Shown: one piece after another, positions 10,874-22,079 of the stretch
Numbering within the stretch: the first letter of the stretch is position 1
How the letters are laid out: the number at the start of each line of letters is the position of its first letter
Assembly: GCA_951799445.1 (NCBI GenBank)
Contig: OX637287.1
Coordinates: 54,956,756 to 55,020,755, forward strand
Source of the DNA: Pseudisothecium myosuroides
Taxonomy: Eukaryota > Streptophyta > Bryopsida > Hypnales > Lembophyllaceae
Direction of reading: 5' to 3'
DNA length: 64,000 bases
Translations under genes and position numbers: made by a program
Notes under the pieces: generated by a model
Told to the model about the DNA's origin: nothing
Seen by the model: only the letters and a program-made list of their open reading frames with translations
Database searches by the model: none

Positions 10874-11771
10874 GGATCCATGTCCGTATATTCGTCAAGG
10901 AGCCTGGTTTGGACTTGATGTGCATCGGAAGGACGCCGACGGACTCCTCGTTTCCTCGGGTCATATCATTTGTTGGAGTCCGGAGGATCATTTCCAAGAG
11001 GAGACACTTGGTGAAGGTTTCCTAGGTGTGACAGTCCTCGATGTTTTTGTGGGTGACACCGAAGCCATAATGTCTCACGACAGGTGGCCAATTTTGAAGT
11101 GCTGGTTTCCCAACGGTCGTTCGTTGAAGGAGACAGTGGATCATTTTGCCGCCATTCCCGATATGGACAACCCTCTTGCTTACCTCGGAGGTAGAATGAA
11201 AGCACCATATCAGTTTATAGTTCGCAAACCCAATCTGGAACTGAAGGAATCGCAGTACTCCCGCAAAACGGCAGACGAGGAGATTCGGAAAGTCAGCTTG
11301 GAGAAGTGCTGCAGACGTTTGTGTTGTCAGCATTATAACCAGGAATTCACGCTGTTAGTAAGGCAGAAGTACTACTTGAAGTCGTTTGACGAGCGCCGTG
11401 AATATGGGATTGGAGTGGGAGGACAACTACACGAAAGGTACGGGGAGCGGAAGCGGAAATACGTCACGCTAGAGGGATTTGATGTTTGTGGCAAGGCGTG
11501 GCACATAATTCACGGCATCCCGAAGTCTACTTACCACAGTTACATCGAGATGTACAACGACGGCGTCGTATCAGGGACGCACGGAAACAAAGGGGTTAAG
11601 CGCCCGCGGGCTCGGACTGTTCAGGTCGCTGGGACTATGAAAGCCATTATTGATGAGAATGCTGATCAAATGCCCCACCAAATGCGCGGCATCGGGAACG
11701 GGCAAACGGACACTCTAAAATTCCTTCCTCCCGGAAGAAATTGGAAACGAGTCCGAGCAGACGCCAACGAG

Positions 11772-11936
11772 GTAGTGCCCTTTATCTCCTGTCACTGATT
11801 TATTGATCGTGAGATCTCCCAACGAGATCAATGATCGTGAGATATCACGATCACTGTTCTGGTGCATTGCTTGTCATTTGCATTCCTTCCCCTTCGCTCG
11901 TACCGATGCTTAAGCGTACCAATTCTGGATGTGCAG
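11772..11936 (+). other. Intron of the DUF7869-like gene carrying two palindromes
   Basis: The 165-bp intron has GT-AG ends and keeps the reading frame (ANE/LNADYGLPP). It contains palindromes at 11806 (imperfect) and 11834-11851 (ATCGTGAGATATCACGAT, perfectly symmetric). The paralog has a 170-bp intron at the same codon boundary (18710-18879) with the same acceptor TGTGCAG/TTGAAT and one palindrome, which supports both intron and site. Confidence 0.75.
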
Positions 11937-13904
11937 TTGAATGCCGACTACGGTCTGCCGCCCGTGAGCCAGTTGACTATTAGTAGACTCAAGCGGGAGC
12001 ACTTCAACAACGTCTCCATTAAGCCTGTCGGAAGTTCGTTTGCAAAATGTACTACGTGCGACGATCTACAGCAGTTTATTCTGAAGTCTCCGAAAGGAAG
12101 CCCCGAGTACGTGGAGTTCGTGAAGCAGCGGACTCATCATCTAAATCACCAAGCTTCTTGCCATTGTTTGTATGCGTCTTGGCGTGAGGAATCCAAACGA
12201 GATCCTCGAAGAATTTTATGTACAATTCACGACAAGATGGATACATCCAAGACGGCTCTACCCAGACTCCGGGTGACAACGAAGGCCACGGCCGGTTTGG
12301 GGCAGCTTCCGATGAGCGTTACTAGAATGGTAGCTCATGGCCATGGTGACGGTGCTTACGCCCATTATGCTCCATCTTGCTGGCCGGCGGACTCCAACTT
12401 CACCATTTCGTCTTTGGCGAGGTTGTTGCGCCGGCTGGAGGGTCCACCTATTCGAGAGGCAGGCGACCTCTTTCCATATCCGCCGGCTAACTCATTGTTC
12501 GAGGCACTGCTTAGAGGGAAGTCTAGATGTATGGACAGCCTAACCCTCACCGAACCTGGAGCTCGGGTCGGAAGTACCCCTCTTCCTGAAAATTTATATC
12601 TTCAGCTTGACAACTCTGCCAAGGATAACAAGAACAAATATCTGATGGCGTTCTTATCCTTGCTCACTGCACGAGGTGTCTTCAAGGAAATTCAGGTTGG
12701 GTTTCTACTAGTCGGACACACTCACGAGGACATCGATGCATATTTCAGCCACCTTTCCAAGGCCCTGAAGACCAAGAACACTTTTGTCGTCGCTGACCTC
12801 ATGAATGCCTTCATGCAGTCCCAAGAACTGTTATTTATGCCGGAGTTCATACAGGAGGTGGGGGATTTCAAGTCGTTCGTGGAGGGTTACCAATGCGATC
12901 GCGGGGAAAAATTAATTGGATTGGGGGAGATGCACCTGTTCAAGTTCTACGTGGACACTGATGGGGTCCCCGTCATGAACTTCAAAAGGTCAGCAGTTGA
13001 TTTGAACTGGTTGCCGTCGAAGAAACCTTCTGAACGCATTTGGAAGACAGACAGCAATGGTCGACCCATGCTCCCTCACGGCTGTCCAAAGCCTGTTCCG
13101 TTTAAGCCCATGTGGGGCAGCAAGGTTCCGATACCGCATAGAAATCAAGAGAAGGCAAGGGAAGCGGCGCGGAAAGCTACCTTGAACAAGGGTTTCATGC
13201 TGGTAGGACTCGAGAAATACATTCAGTATTGGCAATACGGTATTTCTAGATGCGAGGGATTTGCAACTGCGTTCGGTCCATACGTGGATTACTGGAAGTG
13301 TGTTCTCGATGAGCTGAAGGAACCATTACCCGAGTGTCCTCCGGAGTTGGTGGAAGGCTTCTGGCCACAACACGATTGGAGGGTGGCGCGTAATGGAGTC
13401 CCTCGCCCAGGATCGACGGTGAATCCCATGGACGTGATTCCGGAGGAAGAAGAGGAGCCGGAGCCTTACTGCAGCCCTGCAAATGAAGCGCCAAGGGAAA
13501 GCTTTAATCCATGGCTAGACATACGACCAGGCTGTTGGGTACTTGTCAGACCGGAAGTCCCGGAATCATGTGCTATTTGGCAGGGAAGAGCATTGTCTAC
13601 TGTATGCAAACTGGAAGGAGATGTGAATAACGGGAAGTTCTTGCTTCAGTACTGGCGACCCGATAACTCCGAAACGAGTCTGGAATTGATTTATCGGAAT
13701 TGCTAGTACGGTAAATGGGTTGTTGAAAAAAGTCCCCCCACCTGGGTGGACGCAGGTGCTGCAGTGTATGCGAATTGGTCCAGGAGAGTGGATCAAAAAT
13801 CACGGACGATTCCTCAGAAGAGTAGGGAGGCTGCCTTAGTGAATTTGAATCGGGCAAACGTGGTGGACCTATGATTGAGTGCCTAGTCCGGGGTTGCTAC
13901 TGCC

Positions 13905-14004
13905 ATCGTGGGAACTCCCGACGCACTGTGTCGGTCGTCGCGGCAATCGTGAGATGTCACGATGCATTCTGCGGGGCGCGACTGCCATCGTGATATTGCA
14001 CGAC
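13905..14004. repeat. Palindrome cluster 4, 3' flank of the DUF7869-like gene
   Basis: Three copies start at 13905 (imperfect), 13946 and 13987 (imperfect), all of the GTG-type dialect. Spacing is 41 bp in both intervals. The first starts about 200 bp after the stop codon. Confidence 0.75.
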
Positions 14005-14654
14005 GCATTCTACATCCAGTAAGCGCAGCCGCAAGTGGGGGTTTCGAAGTACAGTCCGTTGAGTCAGTAGGACTGTTCTTCGATTAGTTTTTCAGAGCTG
14101 CTTTTTGTGACTTGTATATGTAAAATAAATCTGTATGAATATATTAATATGTTTATGATTTCTATTCTTTGCGTGCGCCACGAGGGCAATGACTTGATAG
14201 CAGAAGCGCGGGATGTCTTTCTTCCTCTCGTCTCCTGAAATGGAAGTGGTTTATGTTTGTGTGTGGAACAGAATACATTGCTCGGGTCACACATGCACTC
14301 AAATGAGTCTGAATAATGCATTTCTTTTCTCTCACAGTTACACTGTTGGGATTCTAGTCTTCTAGGTTTTGCATCTTCACAATTATATAGCGAACATTCA
14401 ACCAAGTACAAATCTATTTTTTGCAGTGAAAGAACCTTGATGTTCTTTACACAAACTGAAACTACTGTCATTATTTCGGATGGAATATTATGTTTACTTA
14501 GCCGTTATTCATCTTCAGATGTATGTTGAACGTCTGAGCACCTGTGACTCAGTGGTCTACAGTTCTTCAAATGTCACTGTGAGTAAGTTACTGTGATATG
14601 CCCTTGTCACTTCGTCATATCCTGACTACCTTAGCTCCACTATGTTAGAAGTCC
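14005..14654. other. AT-rich spacer between two palindrome dialects
   Basis: No supported gene; a 135-codon open frame on the minus strand (14064-14471) has no recognisable domain. The stretch separates the last GTG-type palindrome (ending 14004) from the first GGGGGATCTC-type one (14655), so an element junction could lie here. Confidence 0.4.
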
Positions 14655-15048
14655 GTCGGGGGATCTCCCGGTGAATCCTAGAACCGGACTCCTTATTCTC
14701 AAGAGCAATTGCTCATTTGGTAATTGTCAATTGATGTTTGAATTTCAAATCCACTTGTGTGTACTTCCTTTGAACTCTCGGGATACCATATATCTTTGAA
14801 AGAATCGCCCCCCTCGTGCCTTATTGTGAATCATTCTTAATGAACTCGGATATCACTTGCCCTTTAGCACAGGAATCAAATTGTACCCCACTTCGACACC
14901 AAGATTGTCAGTGAAGCCGACTCATATTCTACCACCCCGTCAGGGGATCTCCCGATAGAATTATGTGAAGATCAGCGCTCACTGAGGGATTAATATGGGA
15001 TGGGAGCCCTGTTTGCAACAAGTGGTGGTCATCGGGGGATCTCTCGAT
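14655..15048. repeat. Palindrome cluster 5 (second dialect), upstream of the gag-like gene
   Basis: Copies start at 14655 (GTCGGGGGATCTCCCGGT), 14939 (GTCAGGGGATCTCCCGAT) and 15031 (ATCGGGGGATCTCTCGAT). A weaker relative, CAGATCTCCCAAT, is near 15110. They match the sites around the decayed paralog at 18.4-20.8 kb better than the GTGGGATCCCAC sites to the left. Confidence 0.75.
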
Positions 15049-15152
15049 AGGTTCTGAGACTTCAGCTGTGCTGTAAATTGGATGCCTAAACTACGGAAAC
15101 CCGGTCCACAGATCTCCCAATACAATCATGTGAACTCTACCACGGATCCGCT

Positions 15153-17083
15153 ATGTTACAACTACACGATTTCTTTCATTTCCAAGCACATGAAGCACTC
15201 CCCGACATACTTGTGGGTGCTGAATTGGATGCATGCAAAGCGTTCCTATTTCAGGAGATCTCTAGATCCATAGAAAAACATCAGGGGATTTCACCGCCTC
15301 TTTACTTCTGGACTATTGAAAGTCCAGAAGTAGTTAAATATGGCATTCAAATCGGATGCCTCGGATTCCTACGGCGACCATGGAGCCTGAAGGACGAGGA
15401 GATGATTCGGGAGCTAACAAAGGACCAGTCCAACGAGTGGGACAAGACGCACCGAGCGCTGCCAAGGAAATGGACCCTCGAGACATGGAGAGCAATTTAT
15501 GACTTTCCTCGTGAAGGAGACGGGATGGCCTCTCGGACACACAAATTCGTGGAGGGTAAGTTTTCTGACACTCCCCACAAGAAGGATGGTTACCTCATGG
15601 CGGACTGTAAGAATGCTAGGGAGAAGAGATTGTTAGAGTTCATAGTTCCGATAGTGTATTCGGAACGCCCATCCCGGATCACAGTGACTTGGGCAAACAC
15701 GATCTTCGGTGCCCTGAGCGGAGAGAGGAAGGTATTCTGGGGAGAGATAGTGAAAGATTTAGTGGGAAAGATGGTCTCTACCCTAGGTAACACTAAGGCC
15801 ACGGCAATTGGCCCCTTCCTCTTCCACCTCTATGATTATCTAGGGATACTTAGAGGTCATGAGAGAACCACCTATAAGGCTGCAGCCACCATCCAGAAGT
15901 TTAACATCGTTCCTCCTAAGAAACAGGAGGAAGAGGTAGAAGAGGAATCAGAGGGAGGATCTTCAGAAAAGAAGGAGGAATCCTCAGAGAGAGCCAGAGA
16001 GGTCTTCCCCCAGCAACAGAAACCTAGGGGTAAACATAGGGGATCTGAGGAACCGGAAAGTTTACGGGATAAAATCCTTGGGAGGATCATTAAGGATCTC
16101 GAAAGGATTCGTGAGGAGCTGAGTACCGAGAGAGGAGCAGTCCAGGATGTATGCGGACTGTTTGGTGGGATCGAGGTAGCTGAGCTCGCGAAGAAGGTAG
16201 AGGGTTTACTTCGGGATAAAGAATCCCGTAAGTGGGAAACCCGGGTTAGGGAGTTGACTGAGAGGAATGAGGAACTGACCCGGAAGTTAGAGAAAAGTGA
16301 GACAGGAAGTAAGGAGGTCAGGAAACTTTCCTCTGAGGCTGAGGACACACTTCGCAAAGTCCGAAGCTTTGTATCTTACTCAAGGAGTGTGATCAACAAA
16401 GCTAAGTTGTTTGATGAAGGAATCCTGAAAGAAGGATCTGAAGCAGCCGTGAAGACAGTGTTGGTACTGGCGGAGTATTCAACATCAATGGAGAAGATGA
16501 TGTACGAGGTCGGGACGTTCTTCAACAATTGGGGTTCTATCAAGACCCAAAGAAAGCACCCATGTCCCCACCTGTCATACCAAAGCCAAAGGACAAGCCA
16601 AAGGAGGAGAAGACACCTGGGAAGGGAGCCTCCAAGCTGAAGCCGGAGGAAGGGGAAGGATCAGTACGTGCATCCGGATCCAAGGAGAAGAGGAAGTCCG
16701 GATCCGACCTCGAGACACCCCAGAGTAAAGATCCAAAGCAGTCTCCGAATGTTCCCAAGTCAACGAAGAAGAAAAAAACAAGCAAGCGTGCCAGAGAGGT
16801 ATCTCCCGTGAGTTACCACTCGGAAGAGGAAGAGTCACCACGTACGTCGAAGAAGGATGATAGCCCAACGGGATCCGGATCCCAGCCGATAGCGATTCCG
16901 GATTTTGAATCTGAAGACAATTCAGACTTGGAGACGATTTCTCCTTCCCATCTCAAGGGAAAGACACAGACACCATCGAAGGGCACGACATCGAAGGGGG
17001 TCAAGCCATCTCCAATCCGGAAACAGCCACCTCGGAAAGGAGTAAGCAAAGAGGAACCTACCCCAAAGAAGGCCAAGAAGTAG
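15153..17083 (+). pseudogene. Gag-like coiled-coil element protein, one frameshift
   Basis: The ATG at 15153 opens a 495-codon frame. Residues ~1-250 form a globular region (IYDFPREGDGM, WANTIFGALSGERKVFWGEI, GPFLFHLYDYLGIL) resembling gag-like or Transposase_32-type proteins of plant retroelements; this assignment is weak. A Glu/Lys/Ser-rich linker follows (~residues 255-310), then a heptad-rich coiled coil (~310-435). At the G-run 16531-16534 the natural continuation moves to another frame: FFNNW then GFYQDPKKAP. One extra G would join them, giving ~640 residues ending in a Pro/Ser/Lys-rich basic tail (PKKAKK, NLS-like) with TAG at 17083. Codons are G/A-rich like neither neighbouring gene. 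Either a decayed retroelement gag or an accessory gene of the palindrome element; the LTR-like DNA downstream favours the first. Confidence 0.5.
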
Positions 17084-18416
17084 TTAGGAAATTCCTTGAG
17101 TTAATCCTTGCATGGTTAAACTCAAGTTTTTAGTAGCAAGGAAGCAGTTAGTTAGCTGCATCTTAGGAGGATGCACCTGGACTTTAGTTTCCGGGATATT
17201 AGGATCTGAGATCCACATTTTGCGGATCGGCTGATAGGAAGTCAACCCAGATGGATAAGGAATGACGCGTGTCATTCTTTGGTCCTTTATTTTGGATTGC
17301 TAGGGACCTTTAGGGTTTCCCTTGGGTTGTTATTTAGGGGTTGGAAGTTAGTTTCAACTCCGGGCGTTTTCATATTCTTGTTTTCCCATTCAATTTCTGC
17401 AAAGAAAGCTTGAAGTTCAACTCCATGAGTAATGGTCTGAAAAGTCTTGGTCTTGTGTTGAGGGGTTAGGCAGTGTTTTTATCATTGCAAGTTCAGGTAG
17501 TTTGATGGTGAAGCTTTGAGGAGAAGAGGCGTCCCCGGATTCTGTTCGGATCCGGTTCCGGGAATATTTGGGTGGGTGAAAGTCTGTTGTACTAAGAGAC
17601 AGTTCAATCTACTGATGTTTCTTGGGAGTCTTCTGAGCAAGATAGCCATTCTTAGGTTAGGGGAGTCCTTGAGAGGAAGGACAATCGCTAGCTGATGTCT
17701 GAGAGGTTTTGCTGTAACCGGAAGAGAGGAACTGGAAGGTAGCTAGGACCTGTTAGTACAAGAGTACCCTAGTTAGCTCTTGGAATTCTACCCGGATAGA
17801 TCTGTCGTTGTAGTAATGTGGGGATTGTGAGGGTTTTCTGAGAGACCTTCTTGTCTGGAGTAACTTCCCGGATCAGTTGTGAGGAAATACTTGCTTTCCG
17901 ATTTTCTTTGTTTTCTTTGTCATTTCTCTTTTAGTGGAACTTCAGCCACTTTAAACCAGTGGAGGGTAGGAATTACGTGTCCTTCCTTAAGTCCAAGAGC
18001 GGAACCCTCTGATGTAGAGATTAAACTATACCCTTGTTTGCATTGCTTGCTAAATCCGGATCCGGGAAAGGTACAGGATCAAGACATTCTTTCCGTTTCC
18101 GTGTTTAGCTAAGCGGAATACTAAGTTACTGATACCATTGTGAAAGAATGCAGACCTGGTTCTTGTTGATTGATAATATATTTGAGAAGCTAGGTTGATA
18201 CAAGAGAAAGTTAAACAAATACAGTTCGGGAAGTTTGGTTCTACATTTTATTCTCGGATTTTGTTCGTCTTTGGTTTTGTGTTCCGGATCCTGTTCCGGG
18301 TATTTTGAGGATACCACTAGTTGAAATCCTGTGGGAACAATACACGAGTCATCTAAGGTGTTTTACACTAATTTAACACCTAAGGGAGGGATTTGTGCTT
18401 TGCTGTGTTACGACAG
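17084..18416 (+). mobile_element. LTR-like sequence downstream of the gag-like gene
   Basis: No coding potential. It contains recurring CCGGATCCGG/TTCCGG-type motifs, a promoter-like region near 17280-17400 and an end ...TTACGACA at 18416, immediately followed by DUF7869-like paralog sequence broken at the codon after VIH. That sharp junction looks like an insertion edge ending in CA, as LTRs do. No matching left LTR was found upstream of 15153, so the element would be 5'-truncated. Confidence 0.35.
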
Positions 18417-18802
18417 TGAATAACACACAATATCTCTTGCGAGTTCCGTTTGGATTCCTCACGACAAGAGGCATACAGGTGACGGCAGGATGCTTGATGA
18501 TTAAGATGCATAGTTTGCTGCTTGACAAACTCCATGTACTTCGAGCTTCCCTTTGGAGACTTCAAGATAAACTACTCGAGATCATTGCAGGTCGTACACT
18601 TTGCAAACAAACTACCAATAGGCTTAATAGAAACATTATTGAAGTGTTGCTTTTTAATTCTATTCATAATAAATTGGCTGACTGGAGGGAGCCCATAGTC
18701 CAGATTCAACTGCACATAAAATCAAAGCACGCTTCAACATCCAAGGCATCATGACTAAAGGACTACCTTATATAAAAACAAAACACAGAGTATAAAAGAG
18801 TG

Positions 18803-18820
18803 ATCGAGGGATCTCTCGAT
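18803..18820. repeat. Palindrome in the paralog's intron
   Basis: ATCGAGGGATCTCTCGAT lies in intron 18710-18879, matching the intronic position of the 11834 copy in the other gene but in the second sequence dialect. Confidence 0.8.
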
Positions 18821-19777
18821 TTCAAAGTCTAGCAGATCTCACTGTAAGGCAAGAAAGAAATCAGAATTAATTCTAGTACCTCATTGACGTCAAGTAGAAC
18901 GTGCTTCCAATTATTTCTAGTAGGTAGTAATTTCCTAGTGTCCATTCTCCCATTTCCTACCCTGTGCATTTGGTGAGGCATTCGGTCAATGTTCTCATCA
19001 ATAATTGGTTGCATAGTTTCCGAGACCTAAACAGTTCCAGTCCTCAGGCGCTTCACACCTTTGTTTCCATGTGTCCCCAAAAGAATGCCATCTTTGTATT
19101 TATCAATGTAATTGTGGTATGTCAACTTTGGAATTTTCTAAATAGTGTACCATGCCATGCCACAGACATCTACTCCTTCTAGTGTGATGTATTTTTGCTT
19201 GTGCGAGCCATCAACAGAGTGCAATTGTCTGCCAACAGCAATCCCGTATTTGCGGCAATCTTCAAATGACTTCAAGTAAAGTTTTTGCCTAACCTTTTGG
19301 GTATTTTCCAAAGGAAAAATTTGGCAGCAACGACTCTCGCAAAATTTCTCGAAGCTAACCTTACGAATTTTTTCATCTACTGTTTTGCGGTCGTACTGTG
19401 CATCCTTTTGAAGAAGACTATGCTTACGAACAATAAAGCGGTAAGGCGCCTTCTCCCTTCTACCAAAATAAACAAGGGGATCCTGAATATTGGGGAAGGC
19501 TACAAAATGGTCTACTTTGTCCTTCAACGACTGACCACTAGAAAACCAACAATCCAATATCAGCTAACGTGAATGAGTCATTATGTCTTTTTTGTTACCC
19601 ACAAAAACATCGAGTACTGTAACACCAACGTACTCCTTACCTAGTGTTCCATCCTGAAAACGATCGTCCGACCTCCAATAGACAATCTGACCCGAAGCAT
19701 AGAGCACACCTCTAGAGTCCTTCCGATGCACCTCAAGCCCAAACCAATTGTCTGGACAAATATGGAGAAATGTATCC

Positions 19778-19795
19778 ATCGAGGAATCCCCCGGT
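19778..19795. repeat. Palindrome at the conserved coding position of the paralog
   Basis: ATCGAGGAATCCCCCGGT encodes, on the minus strand, GPGDSSMD, aligned to RASGDPPMD of the other gene, where GTCGGGGGATCCCCCGAT occurs. Confidence 0.7.
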
Positions 19796-20190
19796 CCTTG
19801 TAAGACGTCAGCAGCTCTCCATAGCACTGTTCGATCCAATACATTCAACAATGTTGTAAAAATCCTCTGAGAAGGGGTTACTTGAAGACCTTGAGCTTTT
19901 GGAATGATCGAATGGGGCCGAAGCAAAACAAATATCTAAGGCTCCAATGGGATAGAAACACCAAGCCACTCGCCTTTAGGACGAACCTCCACAATAGACC
20001 CAACTACTACTTCACCAAAACTAGGAACAAGCAATTTCTCTAAATCACCAATATCGAGTGATACAAATCATGCAGATGATTCTTGTGAATCACCGTCCAT
20101 AGTAGTTTCACCTGAGTATGGGATGATAGCATCATCGTAGGATTCTGAGCATGAATTCGTTAGGCTTGACCCACTCACTACAAAATCCAT

Positions 20191-20806
20191 ATCGAGAGAT
20201 CACCCGATATTTATCAATCTTGCAGCGCTACAGGAGACATTGATGGAACATGGAGTTCGAAGAGTTGCACTATAAAAACCTATCTTGGGTCCTAGCAGAA
20301 ATGAATTTGTAGAATATTTAGAGACTACCAACCCCCTCAAAGCACCATCAATTGAGGCCAAAATCTATACTAACATGCTTTCATAATAAAGTATATCGAG
20401 AGATCACCCGATAATTTAGAAAGTAGAACGCCCATTCAATTTCATCTCCACAAAAAGAAGCACCTAGAAGTTTGCTGTATATTTTAGTAAACATCATCAA
20501 CTAAATCCCATAATATCCACCTCCATGTTGTAGAGCTCAGTAAGACTAAAGCATGAACCTTTATGGAAGACCCAGTCACTAAAACATGAATCCAACTGTG
20601 ACTTGTCCACATGTATATAATTGTCATACTAAGGTAGTCCCATTGGGGGATCTCCCAATTGCAAGATTTTGATATCCTTTAACAAATGCTTTCAAGTATT
20701 ACTTGGTAGTTGTATCGGGTGATCTCTCAATCATGTAGCAATTCATTAATCTCCTGATGCGGGTATAATCTTCCAATTACAAGATCGGAGGATGTGAGCT
20801 CCCAAT
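20191..20806. repeat. Palindrome cluster 6, 5' flank of the paralog
   Basis: Copies start at 20191 and 20395 (both ATCGAGAGATCACCCGAT with identical flanking AT and A), 20642 (ATTGGGGGATCTCCCAAT, fully symmetric), 20714 and 20784 (degenerate). The cluster begins just upstream of the gene's 5' end and spans ~600 bp, the same layout as clusters 2 and 3. Confidence 0.8.
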
Positions 20807-22079
20807 TTGTCACTTGGGACTCGTAGAATTAATTTTTTGGAAATTTGTAATTTAAAATTGATAAAAGTATACAAAAAGCCATAAAAAGAGTGTAGAACCA
20901 AAATAGGGTTGTGTCATATCCAATATAGTATTTGGTCTAGATTTATGTTTTTACTTAGAATCCCCCCAAACCTAGCCTAAAAATAGTATAAAAATAACGA
21001 ATTGGCTAGATTTGGAGGATTTAAGTCGCACAGCCCTAAAAGGGCTAATTTCCACCATGAATGTGGCAATTCATGGCTAGGTCGGTCTGAGGGATCCACA
21101 GCAAGGCCACTAGGTCGGGTCCTAGAGTTAGATTTAGAATTCCCCATTAGATCGACGAATTCCCAAAATCCTGATTATTAGCATGCAGGAGCCACTCACG
21201 CAAGACCAGGGCTGTGGAGGAATCTACAACCCAAGGATGACATTTTAGGGTAAATCCCATGCCAGGAGTTCAACAGCGAAATCGATTTGCCAAGATTCCT
21301 CCACCTGCAAAAGATTCCTGCACCGTCGCTAATTTGAGGAGATGGCCAGTTTGATCTCCATTGACCAATCGTGCCAGGTATGGAAACGCATTTGCACGTC
21401 TTTCATGCAACTCCCTGAGAGGTCACGTGAAAAATCCCGGCATCTTCCGACTTACAGAAGAACCTTTTCCGGGTGGTCAACCCTTCTAACCTCCAACGGG
21501 AATTTCATGGAAATTACCCAAGTTACAATAAAATCTCACTAAAAATTAGACTAGCTTGTTTTATGTTAATAATGCGCTCCGTGAAGTTTCACGACATTCC
21601 GATAGCGGCAAGTACCCAAACCGGCAAGATTCCTCGGGAATTAACCACGTGACGGGGTCCTTGCCACGTTGACCGGCATTCTGGGACCATACGATGGCGA
21701 AACAAAGTCAACCAAAAGTCCTTTCCGACTCTCTCGCACCTACCGGAGACCCTAGGCTATTCACATTTCTCAAAATAGGAGACCCCCAAGATCTAGGATT
21801 TTACCACGATTTGGTTTTTTAAACTAAATTAGGCTACGATGGGTTTTTGGCCTCGATACGGGAGGGAGGGGATTTTAGGACTAAACACGGCAATCTGGAT
21901 CCAACGGTGCAATCCGTTCGGCGATTAGAGCTAATCTCCAAAAGTTAGGATGTTGGTCCAGCATAGATGATAGAAGTAGATTTTTAGGGATTAGGATGAA
22001 AATCTTTGAGGATGAGGATGAAAATCTTTGAGGATGAGGATGAAAATCCCCGTTGATAAGGTTACCTTAGAACTCTAGA
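20807..22079. other. Unassigned intergenic or element sequence
   Basis: No coding region supported. A 22-bp unit (AGGATGAAAATCTTTGAGGATG) is repeated 2.7 times at 21993-22051. The stretch may be the upstream part of the LTR-like element that follows. Confidence 0.4.

Larger units (their letters stand above)
10491..13706 (+). pseudogene. DUF7869-like element protein, two exons, one in-frame stop
   Basis: This resembles DUF7869-type proteins of transposon-like genes (recognised from memory, not searched). The ATG at 10491 has a good context (ACAATGG). Exon 1 runs to 11771; intron 11772-11936 (GAG/GTAGTG to GTGCAG/TTG) joins exon 2 in phase, ending with TAG at 13706. An in-frame TAA at 10719-10721 follows EPWI and splits the ORF; the paralog at 18-20 kb has TTT there, so I read it as a lesion. 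Exon 1 has a CCRRLCCQ cluster and a HGNKG motif. Exon 2 has a CTTC...HLNHQASCHC zinc-ribbon-like segment, then IHDKMD, LQLDNSAKDNKN and GHTHEDID. Counting from the codon at 10728, the acidic residues fall near 447/450, 573 and 612-615, a plausible DDE/D-type RNase H arrangement (inference). A palindrome is embedded in exon 1 and two in the intron. If the TAA is real, the next ATG is at 10788. Confidence 0.7.
18417..20163 (-). pseudogene. Decayed, truncated paralog of the DUF7869-like gene
   Basis: On the minus strand the region aligns codon by codon to the gene at 10491-13706: WFGLEVHRKD versus WFGLDVHRKD, GVTVLDVFVG in both, VTLEGVDVCG-type segment, IIDENIDRMPHQM, then intron 18710-18879 and FNNVSIKP. 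It stops at 18417, within the zinc-ribbon-like region before the putative catalytic motifs, where LTR-like DNA begins. Stops: TAG at 19936-19938 (Trp in the paralog), TAG at 19564-19566 (Trp), TAG at 18572-18574 (Gln), plus a TGA in the diverged N-terminus. The start codon is not preserved. It cannot make a full protein. Its own palindromes are of the second dialect. Confidence 0.85.

Noticed and set aside
15872..16357. 161-codon minus-strand Ser/Leu-rich frame
   Set aside because: Antisense shadow of the Glu/Lys-rich coiled coil of the gag-like gene.
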